A DNA stretch of 64,000 bases from Paeniglutamicibacter quisquiliarum (lineage in GTDB: Bacteria; Actinomycetota; Actinomycetes; Actinomycetales; Micrococcaceae), in the NCBI RefSeq assembly GCF_019084045.1, contig NZ_JAHRED010000010.1, forward strand, positions 1-64,000, read 5' to 3'. Below the pieces are notes generated by a model that did no database searches, was not told the origin of the DNA, and worked only from the letters and a program-made list of their open reading frames with translations. The position numbers and the translations under genes were made by a program. Below are positions 19,476-29,065 of the stretch, piece after piece; positions within the stretch are counted from its first letter, which is position 1, and every line of letters begins with the position of its first letter.

Positions 19476-19759
19476 TCGTAAATCCTATCAGCAGCAACTA
19501 AACCTCTCGAAAGGTCACCATGCCCCATCCAGATGTACCGGAATTCGCCGCCCAAGAGTAAATGGCGAGTCACACTTGGATCGTTGGTCACTTCGAAAAG
19601 CAAGGCGAACCGAGCAATGGCAAGTGGTAGGGATCTTGATGATGAGACTCGCGCCCGTGCGATGCGGTATTCCATTAGCGGCGTGATGACGCACCCGGGG
19701 TGTTTGCGTCCAGTCCGCACGTGGTCGATTTGATTGCGGTTTCCCCGGATATCATGCAC
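19451..19759 (-). pseudogene. fragment of a CDP-glycerol glycerophosphotransferase-like gene
   Basis: An open stretch of about 100 codons reads FALLFEVTNDPSVTRHLL then FRYIWMGHGDLSRG. The H/MGHGDS-K pattern after a hydrophobic strand is characteristic of TagF/TarF-type glycerophosphotransferases, which are 350 aa or more. Nothing recognisable continues it on either side, and it runs out of frame into the start of the hydrolase gene. Inference: a truncated remnant of a teichoic-acid-type gene that once preceded the hydrolase. Confidence 0.45.
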
Positions 19760-20090
19760 ACGTGGTTCAGAATGTGTTTCGTCAGCAGAATGTAGGCCAT
19801 CTCAGCGCTAAGAAGCAGGACATTTCAGCAGATTGTCAAGCCATTTCGGCAGTCGCGGGTGCATGCGCTGGCATTCTTCGCCTGACTCACCGAAATCTCC
19901 GCTTCGTGTTGGCCGCCCCGAGGTGTGCGACTCTGTCCGCGATGGCGGTAAGTGTTCTACCAGCAATGATCTCTAATAATGATCTGACTTGATATTTTAT
20001 ACCTTTGTAGCGATGACGGGTATCGTCGTTTCCCAGGCTCATTCACGAGATTCGCCCGCGGATGGCCCGTAAAGTGCAACGCCAAGTCTT
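19760..20090. other. gene-poor stretch
   Basis: No convincing coding sequence, hairpin or repeat seen. Short open frames lack ribosome sites and family-like motifs. Probably decayed DNA between two remnants. Confidence 0.4.
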
Positions 20091-20489
20091 CTATGCGCCA
20101 CGGCGATTAAACGGGCGAAGGTGGGGTTCACGTGTCGCTTCCGGAGCACCGGATGAGGCGCGAAGCCTATGTTTCGCCCCCACCGATCCCACCCGGCGGC
20201 CTATTCCGGCGAGTTCGGTGGCCAGCCCCGCTGTGGCGAGAGGGGCGTCCGGGACAGAGAGCGATTCGGAGTCCCATCGGCGGATGGGTTCCACCAGTGC
20301 CTGGACCAATCCGGGGCCCTTCTCGGTCAGGGCTTTGCTGTCCGCCCCGTGCTTGCGAATGCCCCGAAACGGTGCGGCGCCAGCCGCCAGCTCGTTGACG
20401 CCTAGCTGGGTCCTGGAGCGGGGCGGCGCCCGAGGCCCGGGCCGCGGGCGTTGATCCCGCCATGGCCCCAGAAATCGGGTCCTGGCCAC
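20091..20489 (-). pseudogene. ISAzo13-type transposase remnant
   Basis: The minus frame reads FRGIRKHGADSKALTEKGPG, then LVQALVEPIRRWDSES and LATELAGIGRRV. This follows the order of the ISAzo13-family N-terminal region (RRxGGGRK-LTE-DPxL, LVEPxTRGDPES, LAxELxxxGHxV). The remainder of the 400-aa transposase, including the catalytic core, is missing. Composition is very GC-rich compared with the neighbouring island genes. Confidence 0.6.
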
Positions 20490-20705
20490 CAGTAGCAGGC
20501 TCGTGCCCGTTCATCGAAAGTGGGGTAGGATCGTTGCGAACTTCGCACGCAACGAGTGAACAACTACAGCGGAATCTAGCCTACATCATTGTCCAACCCA
20601 AAAGTCGATTGGTCGTGCTTATCTATGAGCGTTTCCTAATTGGCTGCTGAAAGGCAAAGAGCGAACATTTACGTTTCTCGCACCCTTCATGGTTACTATG
20701 TTTTC

Positions 20706-21269
20706 ATGGACATAACAGCGGGCCGATACACCTACGGTCAAGAAAAGATTCGCCTTCACGCCACATGGCCGAACTCCAAAGGCGTGAAGATCGGTTCATT
20801 TTGCAGCATCGCCGGCGGTGTGCAGATCATAGCGGGCGGAAACCACAGGACAGATTGGGTTACCACTTGGCCGTTCGGGAAGCTCAGCACGGACAAGTTC
20901 CCGTTTGACGACAAGGGTCAGCAGCCGACCTCCAAGGGTGACGTGATCATCCAAAATGACGTTTGGCTTGGGCAAAGCTGCACAATCCTTTCTGGCGTTA
21001 CAATCGGACACGGTGCCGTCGTTGCCACACAGGCCGTCGTTACGAAGGACGTCCCGCCCTACGCGATCGTAGGCGGCAACCCCGCCAAAGTCCTCAAATA
21101 CCGATTTGATGGAGAAGCAATCGCAAAGTTGCTCGAACTGAAGTGGTGGGATCTGACGGACGAACAGATATCGCCGCTCGTCCCTTTTCTCTGCCAACCG
21201 GACGTGAACCTTCTCATCGAGAAGCTGCAGGCAACCCGGTCTGATGAGGTAATTACCGCAACGAAATAG
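20706..21269 (+). CDS. CatB-type hexapeptide O-acetyltransferase
   Basis: 187 aa from ATG 20706 (a TTG at 20640 in the same frame would add 22 residues; neither has a clear ribosome site). The xenobiotic-acetyltransferase (CatB/Vat-like) layout is visible: RYTYG near the N-terminus, VKIGSFCSIAGGVQIIAGGNHRTD (split into repeats), the loop with WPFGKL, then VIIQNDVWLG, VTIGHGAVVA, DVPPYAIVGGNPAKV, and a C-terminal helix ELKWWDL. Forms a trimeric left-handed beta-helix; the loop His is catalytic in the family. It is bordered by decayed DNA on both sides. Likely acetylates a sugar or glycan. Confidence 0.85.
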   Translation: MDITAGRYTYGQEKIRLHATWPNSKGVKIGSFCSIAGGVQIIAGGNHRTDWVTTWPFGKLSTDKFPFDDKGQQPTSKGDVIIQNDVWLGQSCTILSGVTIGHGAVVATQAVVTKDVPPYAIVGGNPAKVLKYRFDGEAIAKLLELKWWDLTDEQISPLVPFLCQPDVNLLIEKLQATRSDEVITATK

Positions 21270-22744
21270 CCCACCGCGCCCTTCTGGCGTGCGATACGGG
21301 CGGAATTGCAAAATCTGTAAGCGACGGTGGGTCGCCGTAGAATGGGGCATCCCCAATAAATGACGGCCGCCCACTGATCATCCTGATGAAGGCCGACGAC
21401 GTGTCCGGAGAGACCTGCACGGCATCGTCGACACCGTTCGTGCCGCATGGGGTTATGCCCGCTGGCCACGACCTCATAATTAGGGAAGTCGAAGCCACCT
21501 TAGCCGCATGGGAAGCCGCCGCTGGCACAACCCTAGGATCAGCTTGAGAGTAAGCTCCCACCTGGGTGCGGTTTGACTCTCTGGGCATCACCTTCAACGG
21601 CTGATAAGCGTCTCCCCTGCGGGTGGGAGAGGCCGTGTGATCTACTTAGAGTAGTTACGATAGGGATTTGCCTCGGAACCGCATCGTTCCGGGGCTTTTC
21701 CGTGTCCAAAAGATTGTTCGCATTAAAAATGTCACAGAAAGTATTCCATTGCACGCTCCACAGGCGTAATCCGGGGACACGAAACGGGGTGTATCGGCTA
21801 TGCATGTCGCCATCAGCACCTTTCGCCGGGTGAACTGGTCCGGCGTCGAGGTCATCGATGAGTCGGCGCTGGTGCGTCGTGCCTACGGCGAGGACGGGAA
21901 GGTCAAGCTCGAGACCCTGGCAACGTATCGTTCCTGCCGCGGCACTCGATCATAGACCTGAAGGCCGACCTGAATGACAGGACCATGGTGGACGCCAACG
22001 CCCGGATGCAGAATCTGCGCAGCCTGCCCAAGGGCACCCCGACGCGATCTACACCGTAGCTGGCGGCCTGTGCTTCAAAGGCTTATACTTGCCGGAACCG
22101 CGACGTGGTCATGGGCCTCTTGGCCGCACGGATCTGCAGGCTCACCTCCAAGATCGCCACCCTGAATTAGTTCGCCGGCACCACCCTGGGTACCGACCTG
22201 CAACCCGTCACCACGGATGAGTTCGGCGGCGCCATTGATGAGCTCCTCAAACAACAACCCATCACCAGCTACAAAGACCTCCTGGCCTATCGCGCGCGGG
22301 ACTCCACCAAACTCGTCACGCCACGGACCTCGGAGCAGGACAGCGACATTGGCCCGCAGGAGCCCGCCGGCGACCTGATCTTCGAACTGCTCACGGTCCC
22401 CACGATCTGCCAATGCGGGCCATGGACCTCATCCACCAACACCTCCGAAACCGCGGATAGTAGTCAGAAGCCCCGGATCCGAAACTCAGATACCCCGATA
22501 AACCGGGGTTCCTTGTGTTCTGCCCAGAGTAACTTCTCTGGCTACTTACGACCTATCCAGGTCCTGCCTGGCCACTGCGGAAATCTGCGGCGTCACGCAC
22601 AACACCGTGCGCGCCTTCGTCAAGACCGAACAGCTCATGACACAGATCGAGTAGTTAGTGAAAACCGGCAGGGGTAAGATCCGCGGGGAAAATGGGAAGT
22701 GCCGATCCCAGCCTCACATTCGTCAGGACAACCAATCAGGGCTT
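21270..22744. other. decayed DNA with coding fragments
   Basis: No intact gene in 1.5 kb. Several frames look formerly coding but are broken by stops or shifts: about 21799-21950 (+), and about 22106-22470 (+), the latter reading TDEFGGAIDELLKQQPITSYKDL in part and interrupted by TAG. About 22540-22654 (+) reads LATAEICGVTHNTVRAFV, a helix-turn-helix like the N-terminus of IstA-type transposases. I do not recognise the first two. A hairpin ACCCCGATAAACCGGGGT lies near 22490. Likely several superimposed old insertions. Confidence 0.45.
21670..21699 (+). terminator. hairpin with T-run
   Basis: GCCTCGGAAC (21670-21679) pairs with GTTCCGGGGC (21686-21695) with one G-T pair, 6-nt loop, followed by TTTT. 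A plausible rho-independent terminator, 400 bp after the acetyltransferase gene. Confidence 0.5.
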
Positions 22745-23710
22745 CTAGCCGATCAGCTCACCAAGCATACGTTCCGTCTCAGAAATGCTTCTTCTGTCGC
22801 CATCAGCGATGAAGGGGACGTATCCAGATTGCCTTCCTATGGCGTCGTCAATGACTCTCTGGTTAGGGAGGGCGCGGTAGGATGACCTCGGATCACCAAT
22901 CTCCAAGACCTTGGCATGGGGATGTGCGAACGCAGACAAGTGCAGGGCTGAGCCGGAAACTCCGGACAGGATTCCCGCATCGGCAACCGTAGCCAGTTGC
23001 TCGTTTAGGGACAACTCTTGAGGGTGAACGATGTCGAACCCCTTCGACGCCATAAGGTCGTCCAAACGGTTGTCACCATCGACGCGTCGGGGGTCCTTCA
23101 ATAGCTTGGACCTTGAGAGGAAAACATTGCGCGAATGGTTTCCCTGCGACGCTACTCGATTCCAGACGCCTACCGCTTGAGGGGAAACAGAATCGTTAAG
23201 TATAAATGGGCGTTGAGCCACCACGAGCTCGTCAACAACGCATCCTTGCCTCGCGACCATGATCGGGACATCGAATCCGAGCCTCCGGACCAATTCAACC
23301 TGCCAGGGTTCGATGGCGCTTCCGAAAATGAACGGATGGCAGATGATGCCGTCAAACGGTAGACGTGGCCACATAGTGGTCAGAGTCTCCGTGATGAAGT
23401 GCCCGAACTGCCCCATCCAGTTGCCAGCATACAGCCACCGTCCGGAAAGCCTGTTGAATCCGGCGGTTCCGGCGATGGTCTCTGGATCGGCAGAAGTAAC
23501 TAGGTCTCCGCCACGGCCTCCGACGCGCTGAGAGCTCGGAATCAGTTTTCCTTCGACGTACACAGCACCGGAAACGGTGCTATGTCGCGCATCGAGCTTG
23601 TTTACTTGGAAGGTCGTGAGCACAGCGTGATCTACAGTCACCGCCGACGACGCTGGAGCAAGGGACGGCACCGCAGGACGGCTCCATGGAAGGGAAGTTG
23701 CTGGGATCAT
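22745..23710 (-). CDS. family 61-type glycosyltransferase
   Basis: 321 aa. GT61 (DUF563) features: GHFITETLTTMWPRL (about 100), VFLSRSKLLKDPRRVDGD (about 190), and VSGSALHLSAFAHP (about 262), with LSLNEQLATVADAGI between them. These enzymes use sugar nucleotides with a GT-B-like fold and often act in capsule or O-antigen synthesis. It is transcribed in the same direction as rmlCD-rmlB, about 100 bp downstream of rmlCD, and may be read from the same promoter. Its donor could be the dTDP-rhamnose made next door, but this is inference. Confidence 0.8.
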   Translation of the reverse strand: MIPATSLPWSRPAVPSLAPASSAVTVDHAVLTTFQVNKLDARHSTVSGAVYVEGKLIPSSQRVGGRGGDLVTSADPETIAGTAGFNRLSGRWLYAGNWMGQFGHFITETLTTMWPRLPFDGIICHPFIFGSAIEPWQVELVRRLGFDVPIMVARQGCVVDELVVAQRPFILNDSVSPQAVGVWNRVASQGNHSRNVFLSRSKLLKDPRRVDGDNRLDDLMASKGFDIVHPQELSLNEQLATVADAGILSGVSGSALHLSAFAHPHAKVLEIGDPRSSYRALPNQRVIDDAIGRQSGYVPFIADGDRRSISETERMLGELIG

Positions 23711-23809
23711 GCGCCCAGCCTAACCGAGGTCAGCCATCAAAGGGTAAACGGCGATGAGACTCACGAGACGTGCTCGCAGTATGGGGAATACGGCACCCAA
23801 CGTGGTTGT

Positions 23810-25264
23810 TTAGTCCTTACCCGCATTTTTTGTGTTGCGGTCGGCGAGGTAGGAACGTAGGGCCTCATGCATGTCCTGGGGGGTGAAACCCGTCGCGCTG
23901 ATCTTGGCTAGGTCTAGCACCGAGTTCAGCGGGCGTGGTGCTGCTTGTTTTCCGGCGAAGTACTCTGCGGTACTAATCCCGGTGACTGCCCGACGCTCTC
24001 TACCGGCAGCGGCGAAAGTTTCCTCTGCGATGTCGGCCCAGCTGGCAGGTTCCCCGGCGTTGGTCAGGTTGTAGGTACCTGCCGGTGCATCCGTGGCCAA
24101 CAGGTGGTCGATGCCTGCCGCGATCGTGTCAGTGAATGACAGCCGGCCAAACTGGTCGTTGACGACGTTGGGCTCGATGCCCCTAGTGGCCAGATTAAGC
24201 ATGGTGGCCACGAAGTTCCCACCATCGCCGATAACCCAGCTGGTGCGGATCAAGTAGTGGTTCGGAACGGTGGCCGCGGCCAAGTCTCCGGCTGCCTTGG
24301 ACTGACCATAGACCCCCAGAGGGGATAGCGCAGCCTGCTCGGTGTACGGGAGAGTGGAAGTTCCGTCAAACACGTAATCGCTGGAGACATGGACCAAGGT
24401 TAGGCCGTGCCCGATGCATACACGAGCCAGTGCCGCCACGCCCGTGGCGTTGGCCGCCCAGGCGGCGGCCCGCCCGTCCGAGGTCTCGGCCGCGTCGACC
24501 TGGGTGTAGGCGCCAGCATTGATGACGGCGCTGTACCCGGACCAGTCGTAGGCGACTAGGTCGGAGGTGTTGGTGAGATCCAGATCGGCGCGCGTGGCGA
24601 AGTCGACGTCTTCGCGTCCGGCGAAGCGGCGCCGCAGTGCAGTACCGAGCTGACCGCCAGCGCCTAGCACCAATGTGCGCAGCGGTGGCACGGGTGCCAC
24701 GTCGGCTAGGCGTGGATGCTGGCGGTCCTTGTCCGAGAGCTCGGCCTCTTCCAAAGGAATAGGCCAGTCGATGGCCGCGGTCTCGTCGGCAAGGTTCAGG
24801 AAGGCGTATTGGCCAGTAGCCTCAGCGGACCAGTGGTCATTCACTAAATAGCTATACGCGGTATTAGGTTCCAGCGTTTGGAATGCGTTGCCAACCCCGC
24901 GGGGGACATACACTGCTGTTCCCGGATCCAGTTCGGTGGTGAAGACCGCCCCGAAGGTTTCCCCGGCGCGCAGGTCGACCCAGGCACCGAAAATCCGGCC
25001 GGTGGCCACCGAAACAAATTTGTCCCACGGTTCGGCATGGATGCCACGGGTGGTGCCCACAGCGGCGTTGAAGGAAATGTTGTTCTGCACCGGACCGAAG
25101 TCGGGCAGGCCCAGCGCAGTCATCTTCGCGCGTTGCCAGTTCTCCTTGAACCAGCCACGGTTGTCGCCATGGACGGGCATGTGGATTACGAGCATCCCCG
25201 GTATGCCGGGAACCGGTGTGGCCTGCAGAGCTGCCGGCGGGAGGGAAGGATTCACGTCAGCCAT
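23810..25264 (-). CDS. rmlCD: dTDP-4-dehydrorhamnose 3,5-epimerase / reductase fusion
   Basis: 484 aa from ATG 25264 (2 bp after rmlB's stop). Residues about 1-195 are the RmlC epimerase cupin: GIHAEPWDKFVSVATGRIFGAW (in two motifs) with the catalytic His, and YVPRGVGNAFQ. Residues about 215-484 are the RmlD reductase, an extended SDR: LVLGAGGQLGTALR NAD site, HVSSDYVFDG, and the YGQSKAAGD catalytic Tyr-Lys pair. Together they carry out the last two steps to dTDP-L-rhamnose. In most bacteria RmlC and RmlD are separate; the fusion occurs in some actinobacteria. Confidence 0.92.
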   Translation of the reverse strand: MADVNPSLPPAALQATPVPGIPGMLVIHMPVHGDNRGWFKENWQRAKMTALGLPDFGPVQNNISFNAAVGTTRGIHAEPWDKFVSVATGRIFGAWVDLRAGETFGAVFTTELDPGTAVYVPRGVGNAFQTLEPNTAYSYLVNDHWSAEATGQYAFLNLADETAAIDWPIPLEEAELSDKDRQHPRLADVAPVPPLRTLVLGAGGQLGTALRRRFAGREDVDFATRADLDLTNTSDLVAYDWSGYSAVINAGAYTQVDAAETSDGRAAAWAANATGVAALARVCIGHGLTLVHVSSDYVFDGTSTLPYTEQAALSPLGVYGQSKAAGDLAAATVPNHYLIRTSWVIGDGGNFVATMLNLATRGIEPNVVNDQFGRLSFTDTIAAGIDHLLATDAPAGTYNLTNAGEPASWADIAEETFAAAGRERRAVTGISTAEYFAGKQAAPRPLNSVLDLAKISATGFTPQDMHEALRSYLADRNTKNAGKD

Positions 25265-25266
25265 TC

Positions 25267-26807
<1,541 letters not shown>

Positions 26808-27683
26808 ATGAGGGGAATTATTCTCGCCGGTGGTACGGGCTCGCGGCTGCACCCAATCACCCAAGGCATCAGCAAGCAGCTCGTTCCGGTCTACGACAAG
26901 CCGATGATCTACTATCCACTAGCCACGCTTATGCTCGCTGGTATTCGAGAGATCCTGTTAGTCACAACTCCGCACGACGCCGACCAGTTCCGTAGGCTGC
27001 TTGGCGACGGCTCACAGTGGGGGTTAGAACTGACCTATGCTGTCCAGGAATCTCCGGACGGCCTGGCGCAGGCGTTTCTGATTGGCGAGGAACACATCGG
27101 TGACGGCAAGGTTGCTCTTGTGCTGGGCGACAACATTTTTTACGGTTCGGGGCTTGGGACGCAACTTCAGAACCTGAACGACCTCGAAGGAGCAGCGGTA
27201 TTTGGCTACCACGTGGCTGATCCTCACGCCTATGGAGTCGTGGAATTTGACGGCGAAGGAAACGCGATTTCCTTGGAAGAAAAGCCGGAGCACCCGCGGA
27301 GTAACTACGCGGTGCCAGGTCTGTATTTCTATGATAATCGGGTAGTCGAGATAGCTCGTGGTCTCAAGCCTTCGCCGCGGGGGGAGCTGGAGATTACCGA
27401 TGTTAACCGCAGCTACCTTGAGATGGGCGAGCTGAAGGTCTCGATCCTGCCACGTGGGACGGCGTGGCTGGACACCGGTACGTTTGATTCGCTGAACGAT
27501 GCGTCTAACTACATTCGCACCATCGAGGCTCGTCAGGGACAGAAGCTGAGCGCCCCCGAGGAGATCGCTTGGCGACAAGGATTTATCACCACGAATGAGT
27601 TTAGAACACTGTCCGAAAGTCTCGTGAAAAGTGGATACGGGAGTTACCTCTTGAGCCTTATAGAACATGGTCAGGGCGACTAG
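26808..27683 (+). CDS. rmlA: glucose-1-phosphate thymidylyltransferase
   Basis: 291 aa from ATG 26808, matching the usual RmlA length; an open frame to 26745 exists but adds residues unlike the family. Makes dTDP-glucose from Glc-1-P and dTTP. Motifs: [16 protein letters not shown] (nucleotide binding), [50 protein letters not shown] (in two motifs), and [10 protein letters not shown]. First step of the rhamnose pathway completed by rmlB and rmlCD. Two bases separate it from the next gene. Confidence 0.95.
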   Translation: MRGIILAGGTGSRLHPITQGISKQLVPVYDKPMIYYPLATLMLAGIREILLVTTPHDADQFRRLLGDGSQWGLELTYAVQESPDGLAQAFLIGEEHIGDGKVALVLGDNIFYGSGLGTQLQNLNDLEGAAVFGYHVADPHAYGVVEFDGEGNAISLEEKPEHPRSNYAVPGLYFYDNRVVEIARGLKPSPRGELEITDVNRSYLEMGELKVSILPRGTAWLDTGTFDSLNDASNYIRTIEARQGQKLSAPEEIAWRQGFITTNEFRTLSESLVKSGYGSYLLSLIEHGQGD

Positions 27684-27685
27684 CA

Positions 27686-28999
27686 ATGACTGTACCGAGG
27701 ATCAGCTATGGCGTTGGCCAACCTTGGGGCAATGCTGTGATCTCCTCGATCGATGTGGTGGGTGCTGCAGTTTCAGATGTGGCGATTCCACCGACGTTGC
27801 TTCAGTATAGGAATTCTCAGGTGGTCGCTTATTACGATGCCGAGCGGACGCTGACTATTGCCGACAGGAATATTGGCGGGCTAGTTTGGAATTATAGGAA
27901 GCTCGACTCCAGTGCAAAAAGGGACAGTCACAACTACGTAGACCTTGGGTTCGATAGATCTGGCCAGTTGCATGTAGCGGGAAACATGCATGCTTCGCCC
28001 CTGCAATACTGGATAATCGACCTCTCAAGCGAGGAATTTCGACCGGCGAAAGTGAATGCTCTGCTTGATCCCCAGGCCGAGCTGAAAATTACTTATCCTA
28101 GATTCATCCGTTCGTCCGATGGCTCCATAGTCTTCACATATAGAAACGGGTCAAGTGGCGACGGCGACTTCGTGGCAGTAATTTGGGATGACTCTGAACA
28201 GCGACACAAGCTGGTTAGTGATGGTCCATTGATAGACGGAGGCGGCAAACGCAACGCTTACCCTGACTCAAACGCCCCGATCTTGGGGCCCGATGGTCTC
28301 TGGCATTTGCTGTGGGTATGGCGGGACTCACCTGACGCTGAGTCGACCCACTCCATCAACTACGCGTGCAGTCAAGACCTGGTTGCGTGGAGAAGTGGGG
28401 ACGGCCGTCCGCTGAATCGACCGATTGCTCTAAATGAACAGAGCATAGTGGATCCGGTGCCACCGCGCCATGGGCTTATTAACATTAACGTTCGGCTTGG
28501 CTTCATGCCGGATCACCGCCCTATCGCGCTCTACCATAAGCGGGATGCGAGCGGCTCGCAACAACTATGGTCAGCCGTATTTGAAGATTCGAGCTGGGTC
28601 ATACGACAACTCACGAATTGGAACTTCGCCTGGAACTTCCAAGGGCAAGGTTCGCTGGACTTCAAAATTGAAATTGGGGTTCCATATACGACGACCCGTG
28701 GTCTGTCAGTCGACGTACGCCTCAACGAAGAAGTTCAGACCTACTCGTTCGACACGGACTTGACCCTCGTTTCTACAGAAGTGGCCGCACCTGGGGGACC
28801 ATTGAGTAGAAGTACGCGTTCCGATGGGTTGATTGAACGGTGTGAAGCAGCCCGTGGATGGCGGCCGGAGGATGACAGCCGCGAGTGGTTCATTTCGTAC
28901 GCAACGGTGCCCGACCAGAGGGATCATCGTCCGAAGAGCAACGTTCCGACTTATCACCCGTTATCCATCATCGGCACTTCGGTTGCTCAAGGCACTTAA
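27686..28999 (+). CDS. BNR_4 repeat protein, polysaccharide-lyase-like
   Basis: 437 aa. HNYVDLGFDRSGQLHVAGNM (about 83), PRFIRSSDGSIVFTYRNGSS, and DGLWHLLWVWRDSP are the strand signatures of the BNR repeat-containing family (PF15892), a beta-propeller that includes ulvan/rhamnoglucuronan lyases (PL24/PL25-like). No signal peptide is visible, so it is not obviously secreted. It is translationally close to rmlA (2-bp gap) and precedes a large GT. Inference: binds, or trims, a rhamnose- and uronate-containing polymer of the kind the neighbouring genes would build. Confidence 0.72.
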   Translation: MTVPRISYGVGQPWGNAVISSIDVVGAAVSDVAIPPTLLQYRNSQVVAYYDAERTLTIADRNIGGLVWNYRKLDSSAKRDSHNYVDLGFDRSGQLHVAGNMHASPLQYWIIDLSSEEFRPAKVNALLDPQAELKITYPRFIRSSDGSIVFTYRNGSSGDGDFVAVIWDDSEQRHKLVSDGPLIDGGGKRNAYPDSNAPILGPDGLWHLLWVWRDSPDAESTHSINYACSQDLVAWRSGDGRPLNRPIALNEQSIVDPVPPRHGLININVRLGFMPDHRPIALYHKRDASGSQQLWSAVFEDSSWVIRQLTNWNFAWNFQGQGSLDFKIEIGVPYTTTRGLSVDVRLNEEVQTYSFDTDLTLVSTEVAAPGGPLSRSTRSDGLIERCEAARGWRPEDDSREWFISYATVPDQRDHRPKSNVPTYHPLSIIGTSVAQGT

Positions 29000-29065
29000 A
29001 GCCCATCTCATGCGCCGTAAATTAAAATATTGTTCTATATCAACTCTTATGGGGGACGAAAACAA

